A stretch of 64,000 bases of DNA. Source: Streptomyces canus. GTDB taxonomy: Bacteria > Actinomycetota > Actinomycetes > Streptomycetales > Streptomycetaceae. The notes under the pieces were generated by a model that did not search any database, was not told where the DNA came from, and saw only the letters and a list, made by a program, of their open reading frames with translations. Location: contig NZ_CP107989.1 of NCBI RefSeq assembly GCF_041435015.1, positions 4,154,001 through 4,218,000 of the forward strand, written 5' to 3'. The position numbers and the translations under genes were made by a program. Positions 16,670 to 25,295 of the stretch are shown piece by piece. Each line of letters starts with the position of its first letter. Position 1 is the first letter of the stretch.

Positions 16670-19495
16670 TCAGCCGGTCACCTGGTAGGTGGCCGACGCC
16701 TGCTCGTACAGCCGGGTCACCTCGTCCCGCTCCGCCTCCGGGCCGCGCACCTGCACGATGTGGTACTTCCCGCCGATCAGGATCGCGACATTGCGCACGT
16801 ACAACTCGCGCCCGTCGTCGCCGGTCCAGGTGAACTGCCCCTCTGCCATGCTCCGCGTGCCCACCTGGATCGACTTCAGCCCGGTGGCGGTGGCCCAGCT
16901 GGAGTCGCGGTACGGCTGGAGCTCTGGCTCCTTCTCCCGCTGGTAGACCATGGGATCGCTGCCGTTCGCGGCCGCGGTGTCCCGCCCGGGGACGACGATC
17001 AGCTCGAAGTTGCCCTGCGAGTAGACCACCTGACCGCGGCCGTTCCTCGGGGTGCGGTCCCAGCCGCCCGCCACCGCGACCTTGAAGCCCTCGGGGTCCG
17101 TGCGCAGGGTGAAGCCGTCGGCGACCTCGGGCCCGGCGGTCTGGGTCTCGGCGGCCCCGCTGGACCGCGACGGCTCGGGAGTCGTCTGCTCGGGCCGCGG
17201 TTCACTGCTGGTCGACGGGGACTGCGCGGGGCCGGCCTGACTGGTGGAACCGGTCTTCTGCCCGGCGCCCTCGTCGTCGGGGTCCGCCTTCGGCATGAAG
17301 TACATGGCGTACGCGATCGCCGCGGCCATCACCAGCAGGATGAGCAGCAGCAGAGTGCGGCCCAGGCGGCGCGGCGAAGGAGCGGCCTCCTCCCGGGCTC
17401 GCTTGTGCCGTCCGTGCGTCGCGGGCAGCCCGGCGCGCCGCCTGCGCACCAACTCGCCCCGGCGCCGCACGATCGGCAGCCGGCTCCTGTCCACCGGGGG
17501 CGCGGCGACGACATGGGCGCCGGCCTCCGGCTCGGGCGCGGACCGCACCAGCGACCGCAGCCAGCCGCGCAGTTCCTCGAAGTCCAGCCGCTCGGTCGGG
17601 TCCTGCCGCAGCAGCGACTCCACGACCGGCCTGAGCGGCCCGCACTCCTCCGCGAAGGCGGGCGGCTCGGCGCACACCAACTGCACCAGCTCGGCCGTCG
17701 ACTCCTCGGGATAGGGCGCATGCCCCTGGACGGCGCGGAACAGCAGCGCCCCGAGAGCCCACAGATCGGTCGCGGGCCCGATGGGCGCGGCGAGCTGCCA
17801 GTTCTCATGCACCGGCCCGGCCTGCTCCGGCGCCCAGCGCTCGGTGACCGGTCCCACCACGGCCATCCGGGCCTGCCGCGCCCGCTCGGCGGCGAGCGCG
17901 GTGGCAGGACCACGACGGGCGGGGGCATCGGCAGGGGGGAGGTCCTCCCAGCGGGTGGGCGCGGACGCCTGATCAACGGCAGGCACGGCGTCAAGAGCGG
18001 GAACGTCACCCACGGGCCCCGCGGCCCCGCCGCGCGGCACGGCACCGTGCCAGGGAGCCGGGCGCGCTCCATAGGGGTCGGCTGTCTGCCCCGGAGCCCC
18101 GGCACCGGGCGCCTGCTCGATGCCGTTCACCGCCGGATACGGGGACCGTGCAAGGCCGTTGGCCGAGGGATACGGCGGCTGCGGCACGCCATTGCCCGAC
18201 GGATAGGGCGGCTGCGCCACCCCGTCGGTCTGTACGGCGGGGTCGGCGCCGGGCGTTCGTGCGCCGGGGTCGGCCTCCGGTGCCGGGCGGGCTCCGGGCA
18301 GGGCGGCCCTGCTGTTCTGCGCCTCCTGGACCCGGGCCGCGGCGCGGGCCCCCGCCCGATACGCGGCGATCGCTCCGGCCCGCGCCGCGCGGATGTCCGT
18401 ATCGCCGTCGGGCTCCCTGCGGACGAGCTCGGCCGAGGGCCCGGTCCCGTTCGCCGCCTCCACCCCGGCGCTGGGCAGCCCACGGGCCTCCCGTGCCTCG
18501 ATCGCGGCCCGCCGGGCGGCCTCGGGATCACCCCCACCGAAGGTGACCGCACCACCCGGGCCCGGCCCGGCGCTTCGGGCGTCCAGCCCGAAGGCCGCAC
18601 CCGTGCCACCGTTCCCGAGAGCCGTACGAGCGCCACCCGCCCCGCCGGGCGCCCCGGCACCACCACTTCTGCCCGCGGCGCCGAACCCACCGGCCGGACC
18701 CGTCGCCTGCCCGGGAACCCCGTATCCACCGGGTTCCCCACGCCCGTCGGCCCCACCGAGCCCACCACCCGGACCCACGGCAGACTCACGCGGCCCCGCA
18801 CCCGCACGTCCACCGCCCGGACCGTCATCCGCCCCGGCCCCGGACTCCCCGTCCCCGGCGCCCCACTCACCCGCCTCGACCGGCACCGGGTCGTACCCGC
18901 ACAGTGCCTCCTCGGCCGCGCCGACCGCGAGGCCGGTCAGCATGACGCGGCCGTCGTCGCAGACGAGGACCGTACGCGCGGTGATGTTGCGGTGCACCCA
19001 GCCGTGCGCGTGCAGCACCCGCAGCGCCATGAGCACGTCCGAGGCGACCTCGGCCGCCCGGTACGGCGTCAGCGGCTTCTCGGCGAGCAACGCCGCGAGC
19101 GGCCGCGCGGGCACCGACTCGCTGACGATCCACAGCGAACCGCCCTCGGCGAACACGTCGAAGACCTGGTCGAGCCGTGGATGGTCGGGTATCCGGGCGG
19201 CGGCCTGCGCCGCCTCGACGGCCCGCCGCACGGCGGGCTCCGTGGGCCGGCGGGTACCGCCCCGCCCCGAGGTCCGCCGCGCGCCCCGGGGATCCCGGGC
19301 CGTGAACCCGTCGGGCAGCCCCTCCGCGTCGAGCACCTCCGCCTCGACGACCTCGGGCAACGGCACCTGCCTGACCAGGACTTCCTGCCCGCTGTAGGTG
19401 TCGAAGGCGCGTGTCTCGGTGAGTTCGTACTCGTCGGACGGAGGCAGCGGAAGGCGGTAGCGGTCGGCGAGCACCCGACCCGCATAGTCGTCCAC
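16670..19495 (-). CDS. Large transmembrane pseudokinase with a kinase domain split by a Gly/Pro/Ala-rich insertion
   Basis: A 941-residue kinase-fold protein. No Gly-rich loop is recognisable; the VAVK lysine position reads VLVRQV (Arg42); the catalytic loop is VHRNITARTVLV (Asn170 for Asp, codon AAC confirmed); and DFG is TGL at 187-189. About 350 residues of Gly/Pro/Ala-rich sequence (from about residue 205) separate this part from the C-lobe, which resumes with TDLWALGALLFRAVQG near residue 578. A membrane helix at about 713 to 733 and an outer domain ending with the FTW motif follow. The start GTG 19495 has GGGAGG seven bases upstream. Probably a membrane scaffold or receptor without phosphotransfer. 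Confidence 0.88.
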   Translation of the reverse strand: MDDYAGRVLADRYRLPLPPSDEYELTETRAFDTYSGQEVLVRQVPLPEVVEAEVLDAEGLPDGFTARDPRGARRTSGRGGTRRPTEPAVRRAVEAAQAAARIPDHPRLDQVFDVFAEGGSLWIVSESVPARPLAALLAEKPLTPYRAAEVASDVLMALRVLHAHGWVHRNITARTVLVCDDGRVMLTGLAVGAAEEALCGYDPVPVEAGEWGAGDGESGAGADDGPGGGRAGAGPRESAVGPGGGLGGADGRGEPGGYGVPGQATGPAGGFGAAGRSGGAGAPGGAGGARTALGNGGTGAAFGLDARSAGPGPGGAVTFGGGDPEAARRAAIEAREARGLPSAGVEAANGTGPSAELVRREPDGDTDIRAARAGAIAAYRAGARAAARVQEAQNSRAALPGARPAPEADPGARTPGADPAVQTDGVAQPPYPSGNGVPQPPYPSANGLARSPYPAVNGIEQAPGAGAPGQTADPYGARPAPWHGAVPRGGAAGPVGDVPALDAVPAVDQASAPTRWEDLPPADAPARRGPATALAAERARQARMAVVGPVTERWAPEQAGPVHENWQLAAPIGPATDLWALGALLFRAVQGHAPYPEESTAELVQLVCAEPPAFAEECGPLRPVVESLLRQDPTERLDFEELRGWLRSLVRSAPEPEAGAHVVAAPPVDRSRLPIVRRRGELVRRRRAGLPATHGRHKRAREEAAPSPRRLGRTLLLLILLVMAAAIAYAMYFMPKADPDDEGAGQKTGSTSQAGPAQSPSTSSEPRPEQTTPEPSRSSGAAETQTAGPEVADGFTLRTDPEGFKVAVAGGWDRTPRNGRGQVVYSQGNFELIVVPGRDTAAANGSDPMVYQREKEPELQPYRDSSWATATGLKSIQVGTRSMAEGQFTWTGDDGRELYVRNVAILIGGKYHIVQVRGPEAERDEVTRLYEQASATYQVTG

Positions 19496-19669
19496 GTTGC
19501 CTCCCCCGGCCGCCCGGTTGGTCAATTCCGTTCGCCTTGCGGCCCGTTCCGTACCGATACCTGGATGCGGACGGTCCACAAACACTCACGATACGTGCCG
19601 GAGGCAACCCGCAAAGAGGGGATTCCATATCTCAGGGTCCAAACACATGACCGTCTACCGCAGAGCGCG

Positions 19670-21751
19670 TCACGACTTCGGTTCGAAGGTACGAGCGAGC
19701 GTGTGCCATGTGTCCTTGCGCAGCTCAGTGCCCCAGTTCGCGGCTTTCGCGGTGTACATCAACGCATATCCGAGATGGCCGTTCACGACGAATCCACGGT
19801 CTATCGTCCGGTACTTCGTCCCGCTCTCCACATAGGTGAACTCCCAGTCGGCCGCGTTCCAGCCCCGGTAGCCCACCTTCTCTATGCGGATCTTGGTGTA
19901 CTGCGAGCGGCGCATGCCCTGCTCCTGGTTCTCCCAGTCCGTCACCGGGTCGCCCTTGGGCGTGGTGGTCCAGGCCACGAGCAGCTTCTGCCCGTCGGGC
20001 CCGGTGAACCGGTCACCCGCGGAACTGCTGGTCCGGAACTTCCACCCCTCCGGCAGCCCGATCGAGTACCCCTGACTCCCCTTGTGCGTCGAGGTCACCG
20101 CACCGTCGTCGGCGGAACCCCCCGAACCGGAGGACCCTTGCGAACTCCGGCCGCTCTCCTCGGTGCTCGGCGTGTTACCGGCCCCCGCACCGGTCTCCGG
20201 CGAGGCGGACCCGGTGGTGGACCCGTCGCTCCGGGTGCCCCCGCTCTCGTCCTCCTTGGTGTCGGCACCGGCGCTCGCGCCCGCCGTCACCTTGGAGCCG
20301 CCGCCCTTCGCCCCGTCGTTGTCGTCCCCGCCGAGCGTGAGGGCCAGCACGGTACCGATCACCGCGAGCGCCACGACCACCGCGATGATCACCAGAGTCC
20401 GCCGCGGCACCACATCGGTCAGCGGCGCCCTGGGCACCGGCCTCGGCGCCAGGTCCGGCGGTGGCGTCATCACGGGCCATCCCGAACTCCGCCCGTCCGA
20501 GACCGCGTTGGTCTGCTGCGTCTTTCCGTCCCGGACCCCGGCCGCCCCGCTCGGGGCCGACGTCGAAGCCGACCCGGACGGCGCACTCGCCGTCCCCTTC
20601 CCCTGAGACGCAGACGGAGCCGAGGTGGCCGGAGAGGTCGAGGCAGCGGGAGAGGCCGAGGCAGCCGGTGCCGCCTCGGAAGCCTGGGCCGGTACCTTTC
20701 CGCCGCCCGAACCCGCAGTACCGCTGCCGGACTTGGTGCGCGTCGCGGCCGCGGACGTCGCCGCGGCCCCGGCGGCCTTGCGCACGGAACGCAGCGCCCC
20801 GCGCAGCCCCTCCCCGCCCGCACGCTCCTGCGGCTGCGCCGGCAACGGCACCACCCGGGTCGCGTCCGCCGCGGGCTCGGGCTCGGCCGGCTTCGGCTCG
20901 GGCGCGTGGATCACCGCGGTGAGCATGGCCCGGGCACGGCCGTCGTCGAGCCGCTGGGCAGGGTCCTTGGTGAGCAGGCCGTAGATGACGTCCTTGAGCG
21001 GTCCCGCGTTCTTCGGCTCCTCCAGCGACTCGGTCATCACCGCAGTGAGCGTCGCGATCGCGGAGCCCTTGTCGTACGGCGGGGCGCCCTCGACCGCCGC
21101 GTACAGCAGCCCGCCGAGCGACCACAGGTCGGCCGCGGGTCCCGGCTTGTGCCCACGGGCCCGCTCCGGGGAGATGTAGGAGGGGGCGCCGACGAGCATG
21201 CCGGTGGAGGTGATGGACGGGTCGCCCTCGACCTGGGCGATGCCGAAGTCGGTGAGCACGACCCGGCCGTCCTCGGAGATCAGCACGTTGGACGGCTTCA
21301 CGTCCCGGTGCAGAATGCCCTCGCGGTGCGCGGACCTGAGCACATCGAGTACCGCGAGGCCCACCTCCGCCGCGCGCTTGGGCTCCAGCAGGCCGTCCTC
21401 CCGGATGACCTCGGCGAGCGACTTGCCCTCGACGAGCTCCATCACGATCCAGGGCCGGTCGTCCTCGTCGACCACGTCGTACACGGTCACCGCGCTGGTG
21501 TTGCGGATCCGCGCGATCGCCTTGGCCTCACGCAGCGTGCGCGTGATCAGCCGGCGCTTCTCGTCCTCGTCGATGCTGGACGGGAACCGCAGTTCCTTGA
21601 CGGCCACCGTCCTGCCCAGGGTCTCGTCCTCGGCACGCCACACCGTGCCCATGCCTCCGCGGCCGAGCACTCCTCCCAGCCGGTACCGCCCGGCGAGGAG
21701 ACGGTGGTTCTCGTCCTGCCGGGATGCTCCCGCCCGCTCCGCGTCCGACAT
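19670..21751 (-). CDS. Transmembrane serine/threonine protein kinase
   Basis: A 693-residue kinase and the first gene of the array. Intact motifs are GRGGMGTVW, Lys52 (VAVKEL), HRDVKPSN with Asp150, DFG at 168-170 and a Thr-rich activation segment. A long Ala/Ser/Pro/Thr-rich cytoplasmic linker of about 150 residues leads to a membrane helix at about 450 to 472, then a Gly/Ser-rich stretch and an outer domain with YSIGLPEGWKF and AADWEFTYVESG. The start ATG 21751 follows GAGGGGA; ATG 21763 would add four residues. It is divergent from the serine hydrolase gene at 22141. Confidence 0.92.
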   Translation of the reverse strand: MSDAERAGASRQDENHRLLAGRYRLGGVLGRGGMGTVWRAEDETLGRTVAVKELRFPSSIDEDEKRRLITRTLREAKAIARIRNTSAVTVYDVVDEDDRPWIVMELVEGKSLAEVIREDGLLEPKRAAEVGLAVLDVLRSAHREGILHRDVKPSNVLISEDGRVVLTDFGIAQVEGDPSITSTGMLVGAPSYISPERARGHKPGPAADLWSLGGLLYAAVEGAPPYDKGSAIATLTAVMTESLEEPKNAGPLKDVIYGLLTKDPAQRLDDGRARAMLTAVIHAPEPKPAEPEPAADATRVVPLPAQPQERAGGEGLRGALRSVRKAAGAAATSAAATRTKSGSGTAGSGGGKVPAQASEAAPAASASPAASTSPATSAPSASQGKGTASAPSGSASTSAPSGAAGVRDGKTQQTNAVSDGRSSGWPVMTPPPDLAPRPVPRAPLTDVVPRRTLVIIAVVVALAVIGTVLALTLGGDDNDGAKGGGSKVTAGASAGADTKEDESGGTRSDGSTTGSASPETGAGAGNTPSTEESGRSSQGSSGSGGSADDGAVTSTHKGSQGYSIGLPEGWKFRTSSSAGDRFTGPDGQKLLVAWTTTPKGDPVTDWENQEQGMRRSQYTKIRIEKVGYRGWNAADWEFTYVESGTKYRTIDRGFVVNGHLGYALMYTAKAANWGTELRKDTWHTLARTFEPKS

Positions 21752-22140
21752 GCGTCCCCTCATGAACCCGCCCTGACAGAGCCTCCATTGTCCCTCACCC
21801 GACAAGTGCCCGACGCCCAGGGTGCCCCTGGCTCCACCTCGCCCGCAGCACGGCCCGGGGATGCCGCCACAGAGGCCCCGCCGGCCCGCGTCACCCCTCG
21901 GCCCACAGCTCCCGCCCGCCCGGACCGAGCACACGTGCCAGGCGTGGCCGGGGGAGTCCGACGACAGGGCCCAGGGACTCCTCCGCCGCACCGCCACCGC
22001 ACACCGGTCGCACCCGTCGGCGCCCAGCCGCCACCCGGCCTCCGGTACTCCCCGGCACCGCGGCGGCCACACCCGCGAGGACCGGGTGGAGTCCCTGTTC
22101 CGCGACCCTGCATGATGGCTCCGACAAGGAAGGACCCGCC
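21752..22140. promoter_or_regulatory. Divergent intergenic region between kinase array and serine hydrolase
   Basis: 389 bases without a supported gene. It must carry the promoters of both the kinase array and the serine hydrolase, but I see no convincing -10/-35 pair. AAGGAAGGA just before 22141 is the ribosome site of the hydrolase. Long open frames running through it are extensions of antisense frames. Confidence 0.4.
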
Positions 22141-23184
22141 ATGCCGTCGCTACGGACACTACTGGTCGTTCCTGTGTCCCTGGCGCTGCTCGCCCTGGCA
22201 CCGGCAGCCTCCTCGGCGCCCTCGGCCCCGCCCACGGACGCGACGCTCCCGCTGCTGGTCGCGCAGGGCGGCGCCCCCGCCGCGGCGTACCTGGCCCGGG
22301 AGCAGAGCGGAACCCGTTACGCCGAGGCGGGACCGGGAATCGCCCGCGCCGACCACTTCCGCGCCGGCAGCATCACCAAGACCTTCATCGCGACGGTCGT
22401 CCTCCAACTGGCCGCGGAGCACCGGCTGAAGCTGTCCGACACCGTGGAGCGGCACCTGCCCGGCCTGGTGCGCGGAGCGGGCAACGACGGCCGCGCGCTG
22501 ACCCTTCGCGCCCTGCTCACCCACACCAGCGGACTGAACGACTTCACCACGGACACCCGGGGCCTGATTCCCCTCACTCCTGCTCAAGCCGTCCGTATCG
22601 CCCTCAGCCACCCTCCGGCCGACCCCGGTCGCTACTTCTACTCGAACACCAACTACGTCCTGCTCGGCATGGTGATCCGTCAGGTCACCGGTGACTCCTA
22701 CGCGGTGGAGGCCGAGCGGCGGATCATCGCCCCGCTGCGTCTGACCGGCACCTCCTTTCCTGGTTCGCGCACCTCTCTCCCCTCTCCACACGGCCGTGCC
22801 TACACCGCCGACGGGTCCGACATCACCGCGCTCGACCCGCGGGTGGCCGGGGCCGCGGGCGAGCTGGTGAGCACCCTCGCCGATCTGGACCGCTTCTACG
22901 CGGCGCTGCTCGGCGGACGGCTGCTGTCCCCGTACTGGCTGCACGAGATGACGGACACCCGCACCGCACACGGCTTGTACGGCATGGGGCTGTTCCCGGT
23001 GAAGCTGCCGTGCGGCACGACGGTGTGGGGACACAACGGCCGCATCACCGGCAGCTACGTGCGCACCGCAGCCACGGTCGGCGGCCGTCGCGTCCTCACC
23101 TTCCGCGTGAACACGACGTCGATCGCAGACCCCGACCTCGAACCGGCCCTGCTCGCCGCCGAGTTCTGCCCCCGCACCTCGTAG
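22141..23184 (+). CDS. Secreted serine hydrolase (beta-lactamase/D-Ala-D-Ala carboxypeptidase family)
   Basis: A 347-residue exported penicillin-binding-protein-fold enzyme. A signal peptide spans about residues 1 to 25 (LALLALAPAASSA). The three active-site motifs are present: SxxK in AGSITKTF (Ser77, Lys80), Y-S-N in FYSNTNYVLLG near residue 160, and an HxG box in VWGHNGRITGSY near residue 293. This is the class C/DD-peptidase pattern shared by streptomycete R61-like carboxypeptidases. It starts at ATG after AAGGAAGGA. Likely roles are trimming of peptidoglycan stem peptides or hydrolysis of another amide or ester; specificity cannot be read. Confidence 0.9.
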   Translation: MPSLRTLLVVPVSLALLALAPAASSAPSAPPTDATLPLLVAQGGAPAAAYLAREQSGTRYAEAGPGIARADHFRAGSITKTFIATVVLQLAAEHRLKLSDTVERHLPGLVRGAGNDGRALTLRALLTHTSGLNDFTTDTRGLIPLTPAQAVRIALSHPPADPGRYFYSNTNYVLLGMVIRQVTGDSYAVEAERRIIAPLRLTGTSFPGSRTSLPSPHGRAYTADGSDITALDPRVAGAAGELVSTLADLDRFYAALLGGRLLSPYWLHEMTDTRTAHGLYGMGLFPVKLPCGTTVWGHNGRITGSYVRTAATVGGRRVLTFRVNTTSIADPDLEPALLAAEFCPRTS

Positions 23185-23303
23185 AACGACCGGGTTCCGA
23201 ACGAAGATCCCGGCTCACGACACTCGTTCGAGTGATGCTCTCGGTCCAGTGGTGCTCGGTCCATTGACACTCGGTCGAGCTGCGGCCGAACTCACCCGGG
23301 GCT

Positions 23304-25013
23304 TCAGAGCGGCGCGATGTCCGGCGCCCCCAACCGCGCCGCGTCCGCGGTCAGGTCGTCCGGCTGCCGCTGCGACTCGCGCTCCGCCTCGACCCGCTTC
23401 TCGTAGTGCTCGACCTCGCGCTCGATCTGGTCCTTGTCCCAGCCGAGCACCGGCGCCATCAGCTCGGCGGCCTCGCGGGCGGAGCGCACACCCCGGTCGA
23501 AGGTCTCGATGGAGATACGGGTGCGCCGGGTCAGCACGTCGTCCAGGTGTCGCGCTCCCTCGTGCGAGGCGGCGTAGACGACCTCGGCGCGCAGATAGTC
23601 GTCGGCGGCCTGAAGCGGCTCGCCCAGCGTGGTGTCCGAGGCGATGAGGTCGAGGACCTCTTCGGCAAGGGCGCCGTACCGATTCAGCAGATGCTCCACG
23701 CGGACGACATGAAGCCCGGTACGCGCCGCGATCCGCGCCCGCGCGTTCCACAGCGCCCGGTAGCCCTCGGCGCCCAGCAGCGGCACGTCCTCCGTGACGC
23801 ATTCGGCGACCCGGGTGTCGAGTCCGTGCACCGCCTCGTCGACGGCGTCCTTGGCCATCACCCGGTAGGTCGTGTATTTGCCGCCCGCGACCACGACGAG
23901 TCCCGGCACCGGGTGCGCCACCGTGTGTTCGCGCGAGAGCTTGCTGGTGGCGTCCGACTCCCCGGCGAGCAGGGGCCTGAGGCCCGCGTACACGCCCTGG
24001 ACGTCGTCCCGGGTCAGCGGCACCGCGAGCACCGAGTTCACGTGCTCCAGCAGGTAGTCGATGTCCGCGCTGGAGGCGGCCGGGTGGGCCTTGTCGAGGT
24101 CCCAGTCGGTGTCCGTGGTGCCGATGATCCAGTGCCGGCCCCAGGGGATGACGAACAGCACGGACTTCTCGGTGCGCAGGATCAGCCCGGTCGAGGAGTG
24201 GATGCGGTCCTTCGGCACGACGAGGTGGATGCCCTTGGAGGCGCGGACGTGGAACTGTCCCCGCTCGCCGACCATCGCCTGGGTGTCGTCGGTCCACACC
24301 CCGGTCGCGTTGACCACCTGCCTGGCGCGGATCTCGTACTCCCCGCCCGCCTCGACGTCCTGCACCCGGGCCCCGACCACGCGCTCGCCCTCGCGCAGGA
24401 ACCCGGTCACCCGGGCGCGGTTGGCGGTCTTGGCGCCGTAGGCGGTCGCCGTGCGCACGAGGGTGGCCACGAAGCGGGCGTCGTCCATCTGGGCGTCGTA
24501 GTACTGAAGTGCCCCGACCAGCGCGTCCTTCCTCAGGGCGGGCGCGACGCGCAGGGCGTGACGATGGCTCAGGTGCCGGTGCGTGGGCAGACCCCGACCA
24601 TGCCCGCGGGCCATCGACATGGCATCGTAGAGCGCGACGCCCGAGCCGGCGTACAGGCGCTCCCAGCCCTTGTGCTGCAAGGGGTACAGGAAGGCCACGG
24701 GCTTCACGAGATGCGGGGCGAGCCGCTCGAGGAGCAGTCCCCGCTCCTTCAATGCCTCGCGGACGAGGGCAAAGTCGAGCATCTCCAGATAGCGCAGACC
24801 GCCGTGGATCAGCTTGCTGGAGCGGCTGGAAGTGCCCGAGGCCCAGTCACGCGCCTCGACCAGTCCCACGGACAGGCCCCGGGTCACCGCGTCGAGCGCG
24901 GTACCCGCACCGACCACGCCGGCTCCCACCACCAGGATGTCCAGTTCGCGCTCGGCCATTGATGCGAGTGACTCGGCACGCTGTGCCGGCCCCAGTGTCG
25001 CTGTCCTCACCAC
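23304..25013 (-). CDS. glpD: Glycerol-3-phosphate dehydrogenase (FAD, aerobic)
   Basis: Oxidises sn-glycerol 3-phosphate to dihydroxyacetone phosphate and passes electrons to the quinone pool at the inner membrane face. The 569-residue length is normal. The FAD motif is LDILVVGAGVVGAGTALDAVTRG with VEARDWASGTSSRSSKLIHGGLRYLE (split here by length: the SSRSSKLIHGG part is the family hallmark). A C-terminal regulatory region follows WKKDQ-like WDKDQIEREVEHYEKR. The start GTG 25013 has GGGAGG upstream; a GTG one codon later and ATG 24959 are alternatives. No glpF or glpK is adjacent in this window. Confidence 0.94.
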   Translation of the reverse strand: MVRTATLGPAQRAESLASMAERELDILVVGAGVVGAGTALDAVTRGLSVGLVEARDWASGTSSRSSKLIHGGLRYLEMLDFALVREALKERGLLLERLAPHLVKPVAFLYPLQHKGWERLYAGSGVALYDAMSMARGHGRGLPTHRHLSHRHALRVAPALRKDALVGALQYYDAQMDDARFVATLVRTATAYGAKTANRARVTGFLREGERVVGARVQDVEAGGEYEIRARQVVNATGVWTDDTQAMVGERGQFHVRASKGIHLVVPKDRIHSSTGLILRTEKSVLFVIPWGRHWIIGTTDTDWDLDKAHPAASSADIDYLLEHVNSVLAVPLTRDDVQGVYAGLRPLLAGESDATSKLSREHTVAHPVPGLVVVAGGKYTTYRVMAKDAVDEAVHGLDTRVAECVTEDVPLLGAEGYRALWNARARIAARTGLHVVRVEHLLNRYGALAEEVLDLIASDTTLGEPLQAADDYLRAEVVYAASHEGARHLDDVLTRRTRISIETFDRGVRSAREAAELMAPVLGWDKDQIEREVEHYEKRVEAERESQRQPDDLTADAARLGAPDIAPL

Positions 25014-25295
25014 TGCCTCCCGCTGTCGGTCGCGCCGGTCTCACACGTACCCGCCCGTGCCCAAAGTCTGACCGGCTTGCCCGACTTCGGCCACCAGTCG
25101 CCCTCAGCCTGTGGATAACTTTCACCACCGCGTACCCCGAAGGCCACTCGGGCTCACAACCCTGCAGGAAGACACACGGAACCAATGACGTATTTCGGTC
25201 ATATTTACTCCTAGTCTGACATTGCGCTCGCTCGTCCAGTCCACAGGGCTTGCGCACCTGTCCCGCTTCGGTTACTGGGAAGGACGGCCCACGCC

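Noticed and set aside
16619..22429. An uninterrupted plus-strand frame of 1,936 codons opposite the kinase array
   Set aside because: It is antisense to four genes with clear kinase motifs, has no domain sense (Gly/Arg/Pro-rich text) and follows from the GC-rich third-position bias of the real genes.
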